Assembly (NCBI GenBank): GCA_020809425.1
Contig: JAGGDC010000001.1
Coordinates: forward strand, 744,001-808,000
Direction of reading: 5' to 3'
Length of the DNA stretch: 64,000 bases
DNA from: Candidatus Synoicihabitans palmerolidicus
GTDB taxonomy: Bacteria; Verrucomicrobiota; Verrucomicrobiia; Opitutales; Opitutaceae
Shown here: piece by piece, positions 11,102 through 20,693 of the stretch
Position numbering within the stretch: the first letter of the stretch is position 1
Layout: each line of letters starts with the position of its first letter
Translations under genes and position numbers: made by a program
Notes under the pieces: generated by a model
Seen by the model: the letters and a program-made list of their open reading frames with translations, nothing else
Databases searched by the model: none
Told to the model about the DNA's origin: nothing

Positions 11102-12172
11102 TTAGGTCCCTGGCGGAGGGCGGGGGAAGGAGAGGGTGATACTGAGGCCGCGTTTGGGGCGATTTTCGAGGAGCCAGGTGCCGTCGAGGGTTGCAGTGAG
11201 ACGGCGAGCGAGGCTCATGCCGTAGCTGCCACTGTGGGGAGTGGCATCGGCGATATTGGTCAGGGTTTCCGGGGTGATGCCATTGCCGTAGTCGGTGATG
11301 TTGACCTTGTAGATGTCTTTCGTCGACGGAGAGACTGACGTCGATGGGCTCGGTTCGGATGGAGTAGACGCAGGCGTTGTCGAGGAGCTCGGTGACAATT
11401 TTAGCGAGCAATTCGCGAGCGACGGGAGCGGTCAGAGGGGAGAGTTGGAGGCGGAGTCCTTGGATGCGTTGGTGGCGACGAGTGGTGGCTGCGGCAGCGT
11501 GGCGGATGAGTGCATCGACGGAGACGGCGGGACCGGTGGAGGCGGAAAGGGTGCCGGACTCGAGGCTGGTGAAGAGGACGAAATTCTCGAAACGGCGGTT
11601 GAGGATTTCGGCACTGGTCGTGATGGTGCGAGCGAAGTCTTTGACGTCGGTGGCGGACATGAGCTCGGCATTCATTTCGAGCACGGAGGCGCACCCGATA
11701 ATTTCGTGAAGGGGTTCGATCATGTCCGCTGGGAGCAGGGCGCCGAGGTTGCGGCGCAGGGTTTGCAGTTCGCCGGAGGCCGCGGCGATGCGTTTTTGGC
11801 TACGCTCCAGGTGTTCAGGTGTTGGCGGACGATACGAAGGAGTTCGAGGTTATCGAAAGGCTTGGGCAAGTAGTCGTCGGCGCCCCCGGTCATGCCCTTG
11901 CGCATGTCGGGGAGATCGGCGTCTCCAGTCATGAGGATGACGGGTGTTTGTTCGAGACCGGGCGATTTGCGAAGTTCGGTGAGGGCTTCGTGGCCGTTCA
12001 TGCCGGGCATGCGAATATCGGAAACGATGATATCGGGGTGATGAGCACGCGCGAGCCGCAGACTTTTTTCACCGTCGTCGTCGGTGATCACGCGATAGCC
12101 GTCATCGGTAAAAATTTCCCCGAGCATCATGCGTAGGCCTTCGTCGTCATCGATCAGTAACAGTGTGCTCAT
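11102..12172 (-). pseudogene. Receiver domain-histidine kinase fusion protein, frameshifted
   Basis: A single ~355-residue cytoplasmic signalling protein starts with a receiver domain (MSTLLLIDDDEG acidic pair, phosphoacceptor in DIIVSDIRMPGMNG, Lys in DDYLPKPFDNLEL). A short helical linker and a reduced kinase core follow: PLHEIIGCASVL as a possible H-box, the N-box TELLDNACVYS, and the ATP lid region GSYGMSLARRLTATLDG. Frame breaks lie near 11815 and 11320. The receiver-first order without a sensor domain resembles phosphorelay adaptors that read a partner kinase. The G2 region lacks the usual GLGL, so catalytic activity is doubtful. It diverges from xth. Confidence 0.75.
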
Positions 12173-12285
12173 GGTAATGGAGGGCAGCATGTCGCGGATA
12201 GGTGGTAAGAAGGCGACGCCGTAATTTTATCGGTCATGTTGCAAGGGAGTTGAATATTTTGTAAAGAGCGTGAACATGCGCCACG

Positions 12286-13041
12286 ATGAAATTGCTTTCC
12301 TGGAATGTGAATGGATTGAGGGCGGTGCTGAAAAAGGACTTTGGGGACTTTGTGGTGGCGAGTGAGGCGGACGTGATTTGCTTGCAGGAAACGAAATGCC
12401 AGCCGGCTGACGTGGCGCACGTGGAGTGGCCGGAAGGTTACACTGCGTATTTCAGTGCGGCGAAAAAGAAGGGTTACAGTGGCACGGGGGTGTTGACGAA
12501 GGTGGCACCGTTGAGCGTGAGGGAAGGGATCGGGTTGGAGGAGCACGATCAGGAGGGACGTACGTTGACGGTGGAGTTTGAGGATTTTTATCTGGTGAAC
12601 GTCTATGTGCCGAATGCGCAGAACGAGTTGCGACGACTGGACTATCGTCAGCAGTGGGATGCGGATTTTTGCCGGTATTTGCAGGGCCTGGAGAAGACGA
12701 AGCCAGTGGTTTTCTGTGGGGATCTCAATGTGGCGCACAAGGAGATCGATTTGGCGCGACCGAAGGCGAACGTCGGGCATCCCGGGTTTACAGAGGAAGA
12801 GCGAGCGGGGTTTGAGCGGTTTTTAGCGGCGGGTTTCGTGGACACGTTTCGCGAGTTCGAGACTGGGGCAGGGCACTACTCATGGTGGACGTACCGCGCC
12901 GGGGCCCGGGGCAAAAACATAGGGTGGCGTATTGACTATTTCATGACGTCGGACTCGTTGCGGCCGCGATTGGAGAAGGCGTGGATCAACCCGGCAGTCA
13001 TGGGCAGCGATCATTGTCCGGTGGGGGTGGTGCTCCGATGA
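12286..13041 (+). CDS. xth: Exodeoxyribonuclease III
   Basis: This is an intact 251-residue DNA repair nuclease of the exonuclease III/AP-endonuclease family. It removes abasic-site and 3'-blocking lesions using Mg2+. The catalytic pattern is complete: MKLLSWNVNGLRA at the start, the metal-binding Glu in CLQETKCQ, VNVYVPNA, the asparagine/aspartate pair in FCGDLNVAH, and the C-terminal GSDHCPV with the active-site Asp-His. The length matches the family. It is the first gene of an overlapping cluster: its stop TGA overlaps the ATG of the SET gene. Its left neighbour is divergent, giving a ~110-bp shared promoter region. Confidence 0.95.
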   Translation: MKLLSWNVNGLRAVLKKDFGDFVVASEADVICLQETKCQPADVAHVEWPEGYTAYFSAAKKKGYSGTGVLTKVAPLSVREGIGLEEHDQEGRTLTVEFEDFYLVNVYVPNAQNELRRLDYRQQWDADFCRYLQGLEKTKPVVFCGDLNVAHKEIDLARPKANVGHPGFTEEERAGFERFLAAGFVDTFREFETGAGHYSWWTYRAGARGKNIGWRIDYFMTSDSLRPRLEKAWINPAVMGSDHCPVGVVLR

Positions 13042-13634
13042 AGAACCAGGACAAAACCGGACCGGACGCCATGACATCTCCCTGGGTAAGGTTGGCGGCG
13101 TCGGCGGTGCACGGCACCGGTTTGTATGCGACCAAAGCGATAGCGGAGGGAACGCGGGTGATCGAATACGTGGGGGAAAAGATCACCAAGGCGGAATCGG
13201 ACCGACGGGATAAGGCGCGGCAGGAACGACAGGAAGGCGGGGAGGACGGGTGTGTGTATTTGTTCGAATTGAACAAACGTTATGACTTGGACGGGGATGT
13301 GGAGTGGAATACCGCCCGATTGAGCAACCACTCCTGTGCGCCGAATTGTGAAACGGAGCATGTGCGGGGGCACATCTGGATAAGTGCGTTGCGGGATATT
13401 CTGGAGGGAGCCGAGTTGAGTTACGACTACGGCTTTGATTGGGAGAACTGGAAGGATCACCTTTGCCGGTGCGGGACCCCTTCTTGCTTGGGATACATCG
13501 TGAAGAAGGACCAATGGAAGAAGGTGAAGAAGGCGATCAAGGCGGAGGCGAAGGAGGCCAAACGCAAGGCGAAGGCGGAGCGGGAAACGGCGAGTAAAGG
13601 GCAGCGTAAGCAGAAGGAAAAGAAGCCCACCTAG
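13038..13634 (+). CDS. SET-domain protein lysine methyltransferase with post-SET motif
   Basis: This is an intact 198-residue protein with a complete SET fold, an S-adenosylmethionine-dependent protein lysine methyltransferase. Visible motifs are GTGLYATKAIAEGTRVIEYVG at the start (an arginine-free version of the SET-I entry), the knot-forming NHSCAPNCETE, the catalytic LSYDYGF, and a post-SET zinc-type cluster CRCGTPSCLG. The tail of about 35 residues is extremely Lys/Ala/Glu-rich and could bind nucleic acid or acidic partners. The ATG overlaps the xth stop (ATGA), so the two are translationally coupled. Bacterial SET proteins are known from Chlamydiae and relatives; the target here is unknown. 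Confidence 0.88.
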   Translation: MKNQDKTGPDAMTSPWVRLAASAVHGTGLYATKAIAEGTRVIEYVGEKITKAESDRRDKARQERQEGGEDGCVYLFELNKRYDLDGDVEWNTARLSNHSCAPNCETEHVRGHIWISALRDILEGAELSYDYGFDWENWKDHLCRCGTPSCLGYIVKKDQWKKVKKAIKAEAKEAKRKAKAERETASKGQRKQKEKKPT

Positions 13635-13651
13635 CGGAGGAAAACCATGAA

Positions 13652-13831
13652 GTGCGGTTGGTTTGTGATGAGCTGAACCCAGATAGGACGGTTTTTACGT
13701 TGGCCGAGCAGCGGACGATCGGATACGGTGATCCTCCCATGAAACTGTTGCGGAAGACCTTGAACTACGTTGCAGAGCGCCAGGAACGAGTCGGGGCAGC
13801 GTTGGCGCCAGAGGGGCGAGGAGGGAAATGA
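13652..13831 (+). CDS. Possible small hypothetical protein coupled to pncC
   Basis: A GTG-initiated reading frame of 59 codons lies between the SET gene and pncC. It follows a GGAGG-like ribosome-binding site at 13637, and its TGA overlaps the pncC ATG. The translation (containing DELNPDRTVFTLAEQRTIGY and a basic C-terminal helix) looks protein-like in composition but matches no family I recognise. An ATG at 13650 in another frame stops after eight codons, so a frameshift at the very start is also possible. Confidence 0.35.
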   Translation: MRLVCDELNPDRTVFTLAEQRTIGYGDPPMKLLRKTLNYVAERQERVGAALAPEGRGGK

Positions 13832-14358
13832 ATCGCGGCAGAGTTGATCTTTCGGAGCTCAAAGGGCTCTTGGGACAAGACGCCGGAGGGAAAGGAACAC
13901 GGCGATTGGCGGTGGCGGAGAGTTTGACCTCCGGGCAGGTACAGCTGCGCATCGGGGCGGTATCGGGGGCATCGGCGTATTTTGTGGGTGGCATGACGGC
14001 TTACACCCTGGATCAAAAGGTCCGCCACCTCGGGGTGGACCGGGACGAGGCGGCGGCATGCAATTGTGTGAGTGCAGCAGTGGCGCGGCAGATGGCGCGA
14101 GGGGCGGTGGCGCTTTTTGATGCGGATGTGGGTGTGGCGACCACCGGCTATGCGGAAGTGTCGCCGGAGAACGGGGTCTCGGACCCCTATGCCTGGTGGG
14201 CGGTGGTGGAGCGAGTACCGGATGGCCATTGGCAGGAAGTGGCGGGACGAGCGGTTTGTTTGGAACGGAATCGGAATGAAGTGCAGGCGATGGTGGCGGA
14301 GCGCGTGTTGGCGGAGTTGGTGGACTATTTGCAGACGATGGCGATGGCAGTGGACTAG
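13828..14358 (+). CDS. pncC: CinA C-terminal-type nicotinamide-nucleotide amidohydrolase
   Basis: This is an intact 176-residue stand-alone CinA/PncC domain. Family enzymes deamidate nicotinamide mononucleotide to nicotinate mononucleotide in pyridine-nucleotide salvage. The family pattern is present: LAVAESLTSGQVQLRI (normally ESxTGG; here the second Gly is Ser-Gly shifted), VSGASAYFVGGMTAYT, QKVRHLGV, and VGVATTGYAEVSPE. The usual TGIAGPGG loop is replaced by TGYAEVSPENG, so this is a divergent member and substrate specificity is less sure. It overlaps the small upstream ORF and is followed 4 bp later by the acyltransferase gene. Confidence 0.75.
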   Translation: MNRGRVDLSELKGLLGQDAGGKGTRRLAVAESLTSGQVQLRIGAVSGASAYFVGGMTAYTLDQKVRHLGVDRDEAAACNCVSAAVARQMARGAVALFDADVGVATTGYAEVSPENGVSDPYAWWAVVERVPDGHWQEVAGRAVCLERNRNEVQAMVAERVLAELVDYLQTMAMAVD

Positions 14359-14362
14359 GCCC

Positions 14363-15931
14363 ATGAGTGGTGAAACGTGGCTGGGCAATCTCGTGCGCAT
14401 CGTGGCCAGACCGCCGCGCGGTTCTATTATCCACGTATAGAAATATCGGGTACGGTGCCCTCGGTGGGACCGGTCTTGCTGGTGTCAAACCACCCGAATT
14501 CACTCCTGGATCCCGTGCTGTTGGGGCTAGCGGCGAAGCGACCGGTGCTCCTGTTGGCGAAAGCGCCGTTGTTTGAAGTGCCGGTGTTTGGGCGGATGAT
14601 CAAGGGGTTGGGCATGATCCCGGCGTATCGGGGCAGTGACAGTAGCAGTGGGCGGATGGTGGCGAAGAATCTGGATTCATTGCGCCGGGCGGCGGAGGCG
14701 TTGGGGGGGAGAACGGTGGGGCGGTGGTTGGGATATTTCTGGAAGGGAAAAGTCATGATGATCCGCAAGTGTTGGTGGTCCGTTCGGGGGCGGCGCGGAT
14801 GCGATGCTGGCCGTGGCGGCCGGAGTGAAGGGATTGCAAATTGTGCTGGTGGGGTTGAATTATGAGCGGAAGGATCGGTTTCGCACGGCGGTATCGATCA
14901 ATGTGTGGGAGGCGATGGACGCGAATCACTGGTGGGCGCAGCACGGTGGTGAGGAGCGAAGGGCGAGGCGGCTGCTGACTTCAGAACTCGCTCGAAGACT
15001 TAAAGAGGTGGCGATCCACTTGGAGGAAGCCGCGTGGGCACCGTTGGTGGAGGAAGTGGAAGGCATGTTGCCGGCATCGAGCGGGATGCGAGTGACGGGA
15101 CTGTTGCGACTACGCAAGCGGGTGGCGGATGCGATCAATTATTTTCATCGATTGGATCGCCCCCGAGCGGAGGAATTAGCTACGCGACTGCAGGTATGGA
15201 GGGACCGGCGAGAAGCGGTGGGTTTGCCGGTGGATGCGCGGTATTTTCGGCAATCGATGGACCGAAGAATAGTGTCATTGGCAGGGGATGCGGTGGGACT
15301 GCTGGGGGCGTTGGGCTTGGGCATAGTGGGGCTGATGTATCACTTGGTGCCGCATGGTGTGACGCGGGTGGCGGCGGCGCGGCTGGATCAACCCGGACGG
15401 ATGACAGGGGCGTTTAACCGCATTTTAGTGGGAGTGCCGGTGTATGGTATGTGGTACACCGCCTCGGCAGTGTGGGGCTGGCACGTGTTCCAACCGTGGG
15501 TGGTTTTAGGCGGCCTGGTTTTGTTGCCGGTGGCGGGGTTGGTGGCGGTGTGGTTCGGGCGGCGACTCCGGACGGCAGGACCGATTTGGTTGGCGGAGGC
15601 GAGGTTGTTGGGGCAGAGATCCCGAGGCAGGGAGTTAAGAGCGGAACGGGCGGCGTTGGTGACTAGTTTGACAGACCTAGCCGAAGAATTCCCCGGCACC
15701 GTGGGAGCGCAAAGTCGGCGATGGGCGGTGTTGCGTCCGCCGGCGTGGTTGATGGTGAGTTTAACCACCTTGGCGGTACTGGCGGTGGCCGGGGTAGCGG
15801 CGGGTTGGTTGATGCGGGATCGGCCGCTGGAGTGGTGGTATTCGGATGCGCCGGCGTTGCAGCGCGTGGAGCCCGAGGTAATGGTGCGGCGCGTGGAGGC
15901 GGACGAGCATGGGTTTGGCCGTGGTGATTGA
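14363..15931 (+). pseudogene. PlsC-type phospholipid acyltransferase with C-terminal membrane domain, frameshifted
   Basis: The protein is a 1-acylglycerol-3-phosphate acyltransferase-like enzyme of ~520 residues. The N-terminal catalytic domain has the acyltransferase box VSNHPNSLLDPVLLG (NHx4D) and GMIPAYRG, the second substrate-binding motif. The C-terminal ~370 residues carry several membrane helices (LLGALGLGIVGLMYHLVP, LGGLVLLPVAGLVAVW, LTTLAVLAVAGVAAG). The frame breaks near 14400 and between 14710 and 14800, the latter next to a GGGGGGG run. The start at 14363 is inferred from MSGETWLGNLVRIVA, which continues in the shifted frame. It overlaps the next gene by 23 bp. Confidence 0.78.
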
Positions 15932-17334
15932 TGAACAGGCGGCGTTGGAGGTGCGTTTCCGTGTGTTTGAGGCGCAGTTGCATGCGGGGGAGCGCAGTTA
16001 CTACCGGCCGGAAGATGATGATGAAATGCGCCGGATGCTGGTCACGTTTCTGTCGTTGCGGAGCGCGTTATGACGGACGGTCTGGCGGTATCAGCGTTAC
16101 GACCAGTTGCGGGACGCGTCGATCCGCCTGCGGGCATTGTTATTGCATTACACTGCGGCGGCGGTGCTTTACGATTATTCGGCGCGGTTTGTGGTGGCGT
16201 TTGAGAATAGCGAAGAAGCGCAGCTGAAGTTGAATGAAGCGGAGCCACGGTGGGATTTGGCGGGAGGCACGTATGATCGGATCCGGGCGAATTTTGGAAA
16301 TATTGCTCACCGCCGGTGGCTGGAAGCAGGGTGGCAGCACTACCATGTCATGGTGCCAAAGTGGAGGGAGGCGGAGAGGGGTCCGGAGTCGGTCGGCGTG
16401 GCGGCGAAATTTCATGCAGCGATCGCGGAGGCGGGGGAGCGCACTGCGGCGTTGAGCGAGCGGATATTGAACTACAAACTGGCGACGGCCGCGAGGGATG
16501 TGCGAACGGTGGCGGGAGGGAGTTATTACCGGGCGAGTGCGGCGATATCGACGTTGATTGGAGACGCCAAGATTCGGGCGCCGCGGGACGGACAGGCGTT
16601 GGTGACGCCGGCGTTGTGGGCGCGGTTGAGGCCGTTGTTGCAGCCGGGGGATATTTTGATCGAGCGCCGGAATTGGTATTTATCAAATGCGTTGTCTGCC
16701 GGGTTATTGGCCTCACGCGGCACTCTATGTGGGCACTCAGGAAGATTTGAGGACGATGGGATTGGCGGAGCATCCGGCGGTGGCCGCGAAGTGGGCTGAG
16801 TTTGCGCGCGGGGATGATGCGGGGCACGAGTTTGCGGTAATCGAGGCGATGAGTGAAGGCGTGGTGTTCACATCGGTGGAGCACTCGGTGGGAGAGGCGG
16901 ATGCAGTCGCTGTCTTGCGACCGCGACTGTCGGTGGAGCAAAAACGGGCGGCTATTGCGCGCGCGTTCAGTCCCGCGGAAAAGCCTTACGATTTTGATTT
17001 CTTCAGCAGCGACAAGTTGGTCTGCACAGAAGTCGTGTATCGGGCCTTCGGAGACATGCTGACCTTGCCATTGGTGGAAATACTGGGGCGAAAGACGTTG
17101 CCAGCGTTAGAAATCATGAGGGCTTGGGCCACGCCGCAAGGTGAGCGCGAGTTGGACTTTGTGGCGTTTTTGGACGGGGATGAGAAGACAGGGGCTTGTC
17201 AGTGGGCCGATGAAGCGACGCTGCGGGAATCGATGGAGCGGCCGGCGTTGACGTGGATGAATTTAGGACTGGTGAGGGGGGGCGAGAGGGTCAGGCATGA
17301 AAAAACCCGGAACAAGAAAGGTCCGGGCGAGTAG
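15909..17334 (+). pseudogene. YiiX/YebB-like NlpC/P60-type (permuted papain-fold) hydrolase, interrupted
   Basis: This is a ~475-codon gene whose C-terminal ~215 residues form a permuted papain-like fold related to YiiX. LQPGDILIERRNWYLSN is followed (after a frame break near 16690) by GYWPHAALYVGT with the catalytic His, and later DKLVCTEVVYRAF with the catalytic Cys. The N-terminal ~200 residues are helical and unassigned. A TGA interrupts the frame at 16071-16073. The last codons (after VRGG) run through the terminator of the opposing gene, so the true stop was probably lost. Known relatives act on lipids or cell-wall peptides, which would fit its place next to the acyltransferase. Confidence 0.7.
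17300..17327 (-). terminator. Rho-independent terminator of the SYLF gene
   Basis: Read on the minus strand there is a stem of CCCGGA and its complement TCCGGG around a ~10-nt loop, followed by six T residues. It lies just after the SYLF stop codon. It also encodes the last residues of the convergent YiiX-like frame. Confidence 0.7.
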
Positions 17335-17359
17335 CAGCTACGGAAGGTCGGAGTGGACC

Positions 17360-18043
17360 CTACTGTGTGATTTGGGTCACGAAATTGCGGAGAGGTTCGA
17401 CTTCGGGTTGGGAGGAGACCCAGTCGCCTTGCACAATTTCAGGCAGGGTATAGCGAGTGTTATAGAAGGACCGGTTGGCGGTGTTATTGGCGGAGAGCCA
17501 ACCTGCCTTGAGGGTCGCACCCGCGAAGAGGCCCTTCTTCTTGGTGTAGACCAAAATGGGAGTGGAGAGAATTTCCTGGTTGATGCGCTGGGCTTCGGCG
17601 ACTCGAGGGCCGGCAACGGTTGCCGCGTCGACGCCCACGTTGAAGCGATTTTGGTAGAGGAGGCGTGGGGTGTTATCGTCGGTCAGGATGAAAACGGTTT
17701 CGATGGCGGCACCGCCGAGTTGCAGACCGAAGCTCGCTTCGCCGGCGCGGACGAACGCGGGGAGACTCCAAGTCCCGTTGGCGCGGCGGGAGAGCATGAG
17801 ACCGTAGCCGTGTTTGATCCCGAGGAGGAAACCGGCCTTGAATTGGTTGGTGATTATGATGGCTTTGGCAGAGCGAAGGACCTCGGCGGGGATCGCGTAA
17901 TCGGGATTGGCTTGGAATTCCCGAAGAATGGCTTCGCACGATTCAATGCGAGTCACGTATGCGGTGCGTGGAAAAGTGCGCTCGGCGGAGGCGGTGAGAG
18001 TCGCGGCCAAGGCGATCAGGGCGAGGGAAAGGATACGCTTCAT
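17360..18043 (-). CDS. SYLF (Ysc84)-domain lipid-binding protein, exported
   Basis: This is an intact 227-residue protein. A signal peptide (MKRILSLALIALAATLTASA) precedes a SYLF domain, a phosphoinositide/lipid-binding module first known from Ysc84-like proteins. Diagnostic stretches are the cluster IPAEVLRSAKAIIITN, the glycine-rich FLLGIKHGYGLMLSR, FVRAGEASFGLQLGGA, and LVYTKKKGLFAGATLKAGWL. Its length fits the bacterial family. Bacterial members are typically envelope proteins of unknown specific role. It has its own terminator and a ~110-bp upstream gap, so it is probably a single-gene unit. Confidence 0.9.
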   Translation of the reverse strand: MKRILSLALIALAATLTASAERTFPRTAYVTRIESCEAILREFQANPDYAIPAEVLRSAKAIIITNQFKAGFLLGIKHGYGLMLSRRANGTWSLPAFVRAGEASFGLQLGGAAIETVFILTDDNTPRLLYQNRFNVGVDAATVAGPRVAEAQRINQEILSTPILVYTKKKGLFAGATLKAGWLSANNTANRSFYNTRYTLPEIVQGDWVSSQPEVEPLRNFVTQITQ

Positions 18044-18156
18044 AACAATTCGAATTGGAGCGAGTATGCACGGCTGGCGGGGTTTGGGAATTACGAATTA
18101 CGCCCGCCTTTTCATGGTAGTGAGGGGGTATGGGACGCGTGGCAGCGTAAAATGAT

Positions 18157-18528
18157 TCAATCTAGTTCACGAGCGACGAGATCATCTTCGTCCCAGCCGA
18201 AGTAGTGGCCGAGCTCGTGGAGGTAGGTCAGGTGGATTTCGTCGAGGTAGGTTTCTTCGTCTTCGGCGGCGTAGTCCCAGATATTAAGGGTGAAGAGCAG
18301 GATTTTGACAGGAACGTCATTGGAGTCGCCGGTATCGGCGCCGTGGGGGGGCCCAACGAACAGGCCCAGGATATCGGGTTCGAACTCGTCGGCCAAGATT
18401 TCGGGTGAAGGGAGATCGAGGAAGAGTATCGGAAGGCGGACAGCGTGGGAACGCAACTCTGCGGGAAGGTCGGCGATGGTGGCTTCGACTTGAGTGGAAG
18501 CGAGCTGGCGAAGCTGGGGAGGGGTCAC
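18157..18528 (-). CDS. Small zincin-type metallopeptidase family protein
   Basis: This is an intact 123-residue cytoplasmic protein resembling the short, possibly zinc-dependent proteins with a single C-terminal HExxH. The motif is YLHELGHYFGWDEDDL, with the third ligand probably the Asp/Glu after the GW. The rest is acidic and shows LFLDLPSPEIL and LFVGPP, both common in the family. Its biochemical activity is not established for the family. It lies 113 bp upstream of the SYLF gene on the same strand. Confidence 0.8.
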   Translation of the reverse strand: MTPPQLRQLASTQVEATIADLPAELRSHAVRLPILFLDLPSPEILADEFEPDILGLFVGPPHGADTGDSNDVPVKILLFTLNIWDYAAEDEETYLDEIHLTYLHELGHYFGWDEDDLVARELD

Positions 18529-18718
18529 GGAGGGGAGAAGGGAGACGAACGGCGTGAGAATGGATTACAAACGACTTAAACTAACGTGATTGCGAACCAG
18601 GAAAGGGAGGAGCAGATCGGAATACCGTTGTGGCGGGAGTTCGCGCAACGAATCAACCAAGGACTATCAATGGCGATGAACGGTATTCTATCAGCAAAGG
18701 TGCGGCGATGCGGGGGGA

Positions 18719-19336
18719 TTGAACACGCTGGGCGTCGACGGCAATCGCTGGCCCGTCGTGCTGTTGTCCGGATTTCTGTGGATGGGTCTGCTTAGGGGAG
18801 AGTGGGCGGCGGATACGGCGGCGAAAACTAAGACGAGACCGCGCATTGAGGTATTAACAGCGGAGTTGGGCTTGAGTCGCGAGCAAGTGAAGTTGATTGA
18901 GCCCTTGGTGAATGCGCGCACGGCGGCATTGGGGAAATTGCGGGCGGACACATCGTTGAGTCCCTCCTTGTTGAAGGAGGCGGAATTACAAATTCGGAGG
19001 ACTTACGGAGACCAGATTCGGAAACGACTCAGTCCGACTCAGCGGCTACTTTACGTGGATTTGGTGGCGAAAGAAGGTGGTACGCCGACGCGGATAGTGG
19101 TGTTGACGAAGGCGCTGAGTCTCAGGCCCAAGCAGGTGAAACTGATCGAACCGCTGATTGGGGCACGCACAGTGGAGTTGCAGTTAATTCGAGAGAATCC
19201 GGCATTCAACGCAGTGGCGAAGCGTGAGGCGATTGAAGTGACGATGAAACGTTATGGAGAGAAAATCCGGGCGGAATTGAGCGAGACGCAAAAGACAGCG
19301 TATGCGGCGTTGATCAAGTGGGAAGCTGGGCAGTAG
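18719..19336 (+). CDS. Exported protein with two tandem homologous domains, function unknown
   Basis: The product is about 200 residues with an N-terminal hydrophobic leader (WPVVLLSGFLWMGLLRG). Two copies of a ~72-residue helical unit follow. Both copies read VLT-x4-L-x-L then KQVKLIEPL or REQVKLIEPL, and end in a KRLSPTQ or AELSETQ motif before a tyrosine. The spacing resembles helical LTxxQ/Spy-like repeat proteins, but I do not assign it. The start is uncertain: 18719 is a TTG after a GGGGGG run, and upstream ATGs at 18670 or 18708 would need a one-base change in that run to join. Confidence 0.6.
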   Translation: MNTLGVDGNRWPVVLLSGFLWMGLLRGEWAADTAAKTKTRPRIEVLTAELGLSREQVKLIEPLVNARTAALGKLRADTSLSPSLLKEAELQIRRTYGDQIRKRLSPTQRLLYVDLVAKEGGTPTRIVVLTKALSLRPKQVKLIEPLIGARTVELQLIRENPAFNAVAKREAIEVTMKRYGEKIRAELSETQKTAYAALIKWEAGQ

Positions 19337-19395
19337 ATCCGCGGATGGTGGGTTGGCTAATGGCGGGAAATGCTATCCAGTTTACGGTTCCACGC

Positions 19396-20650
19396 ATGAG
19401 TACACTGAGCATCGTAGTCATCGGCGGAGGCGCCGCAGGATATTTTGCCGCCATTGCGGCGGCGCGGGCGGATCGCTCAGCGCGGGTCATGATTTTGGCA
19501 GGGACGGGGCACCCGTTGGCGAAAATGCGCATTTCTGGAGGTGGGCGCTGCAATACGACCCATGCGTGTTTCGAGCCCAGAGAGCTCGTGAAGCGTTATC
19601 CACGCGGAGCCAAGGAATTGATCGGACCGTTTGCACCGGTTTGGGCCGAGGGAGACGGTGGCGTGGTTTAGGGAGCGAGGCGTGGAGCTCAAAACGGAGG
19701 CGGATGGACGGATGTTCCCGGGGACGGATGATTCGAGGACGATTATTGAGTGTTTGCAGCGGACGGCAGCGGAGTTGGCGGTGGCGGTGTGGACCCGCAC
19801 TGCGGTGAAGTTGGTCGAGCGCGAGGAGGCAGGTGGGTTTCGGCTGACGCTGGGTGATGGAGGGGTGGAGCGGTTTGATCGCCTGGTGGTCGCGACCGGT
19901 GGGAATCGAGGTTCGGGTGGGCACGCGATCGCGGAGGCGATGGGGCACACGATTGAGGTGCCGGTACCCTCGTTGTTTACCTTTCAAATCAACGATGCGC
20001 GGCTGAAAGGATTGGAAGGGCTGGCGGTGCCGGAAGCTGAAGCGCGTGTGGTGGGCACCAAGTTGCGGCAGCGGGGGCCGGTGTTGATCACGCATTGGGG
20101 CTTGAGTGGACCGGCGATTCTGCGGTTGTCGGCATGGGGGGCGCGGGAGCTGGCGGAGCGTGCGTATGATTTCACGGTGCGAGTCGCGTGGAGAGGGGAA
20201 GCGAATGAGGAAAAGGTGCGGGCGGTATTGGCGAGCGGCCGCCAGTCGTTGGGACGCAAGCAGCTGAGCAACGCGAATCCCGCGGGGTTGCCCGGGAGGT
20301 TGTGGGAGCGGCTGGTGTTGGCGGCCGGGGTGGATGCGACCACGGGGTGGAATGCGGTGCCCAAGGCGGGACTCAACGCGCTGGTGCGGGCGGTGGCGAC
20401 GAGTGCGTTTAAGGTTACGGGTAAGAGCACGAACAAGGAGGAATTTGTGACCTGCGGAGGCGTGCGGTTGAGGGAGGTGGATTGCAAGACGATGCAGAGT
20501 CGGAAGTGTGCCGGCCTGTATTTTGCGGGAGAAGTGCTCGATATCGACGGGGTTACGGGTGGCTTTAATTTTCAGTCGGCGTGGACCACCGGGTGGATTG
20601 CAGGCGGGGCGGCGGCAGGGGGCGGTGAAGTGAGTCAAAACGTGAAGTGA
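19396..20650 (+). pseudogene. BaiN/HI0933-type FAD-dependent oxidoreductase, frameshifted
   Basis: This is a ~418-residue flavoprotein of the BaiN (HI0933) family, often annotated as aminoacetone- or NAD(P)/FAD-dependent oxidoreductase. The FAD-binding Rossmann start is LSIVVIGGGAAGYFAAIAAA and the family signature is KMRISGGGRCNTTH. Later come VVATGGNRGSGG and, at the C-terminus, GLYFAGEVLDIDGVTGGFNF, which binds the flavin. The frame breaks once near 19630-19655. Otherwise the gene is full length. It starts 60 bp after the duplicated-domain protein and is followed 43 bp later by the AEC carrier, so all three may be co-transcribed. Confidence 0.85.
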
Positions 20651-20693
20651 GCGCGGAGGGGATCGGGCTTTCTTTTTCTAACGATCCTACTGC

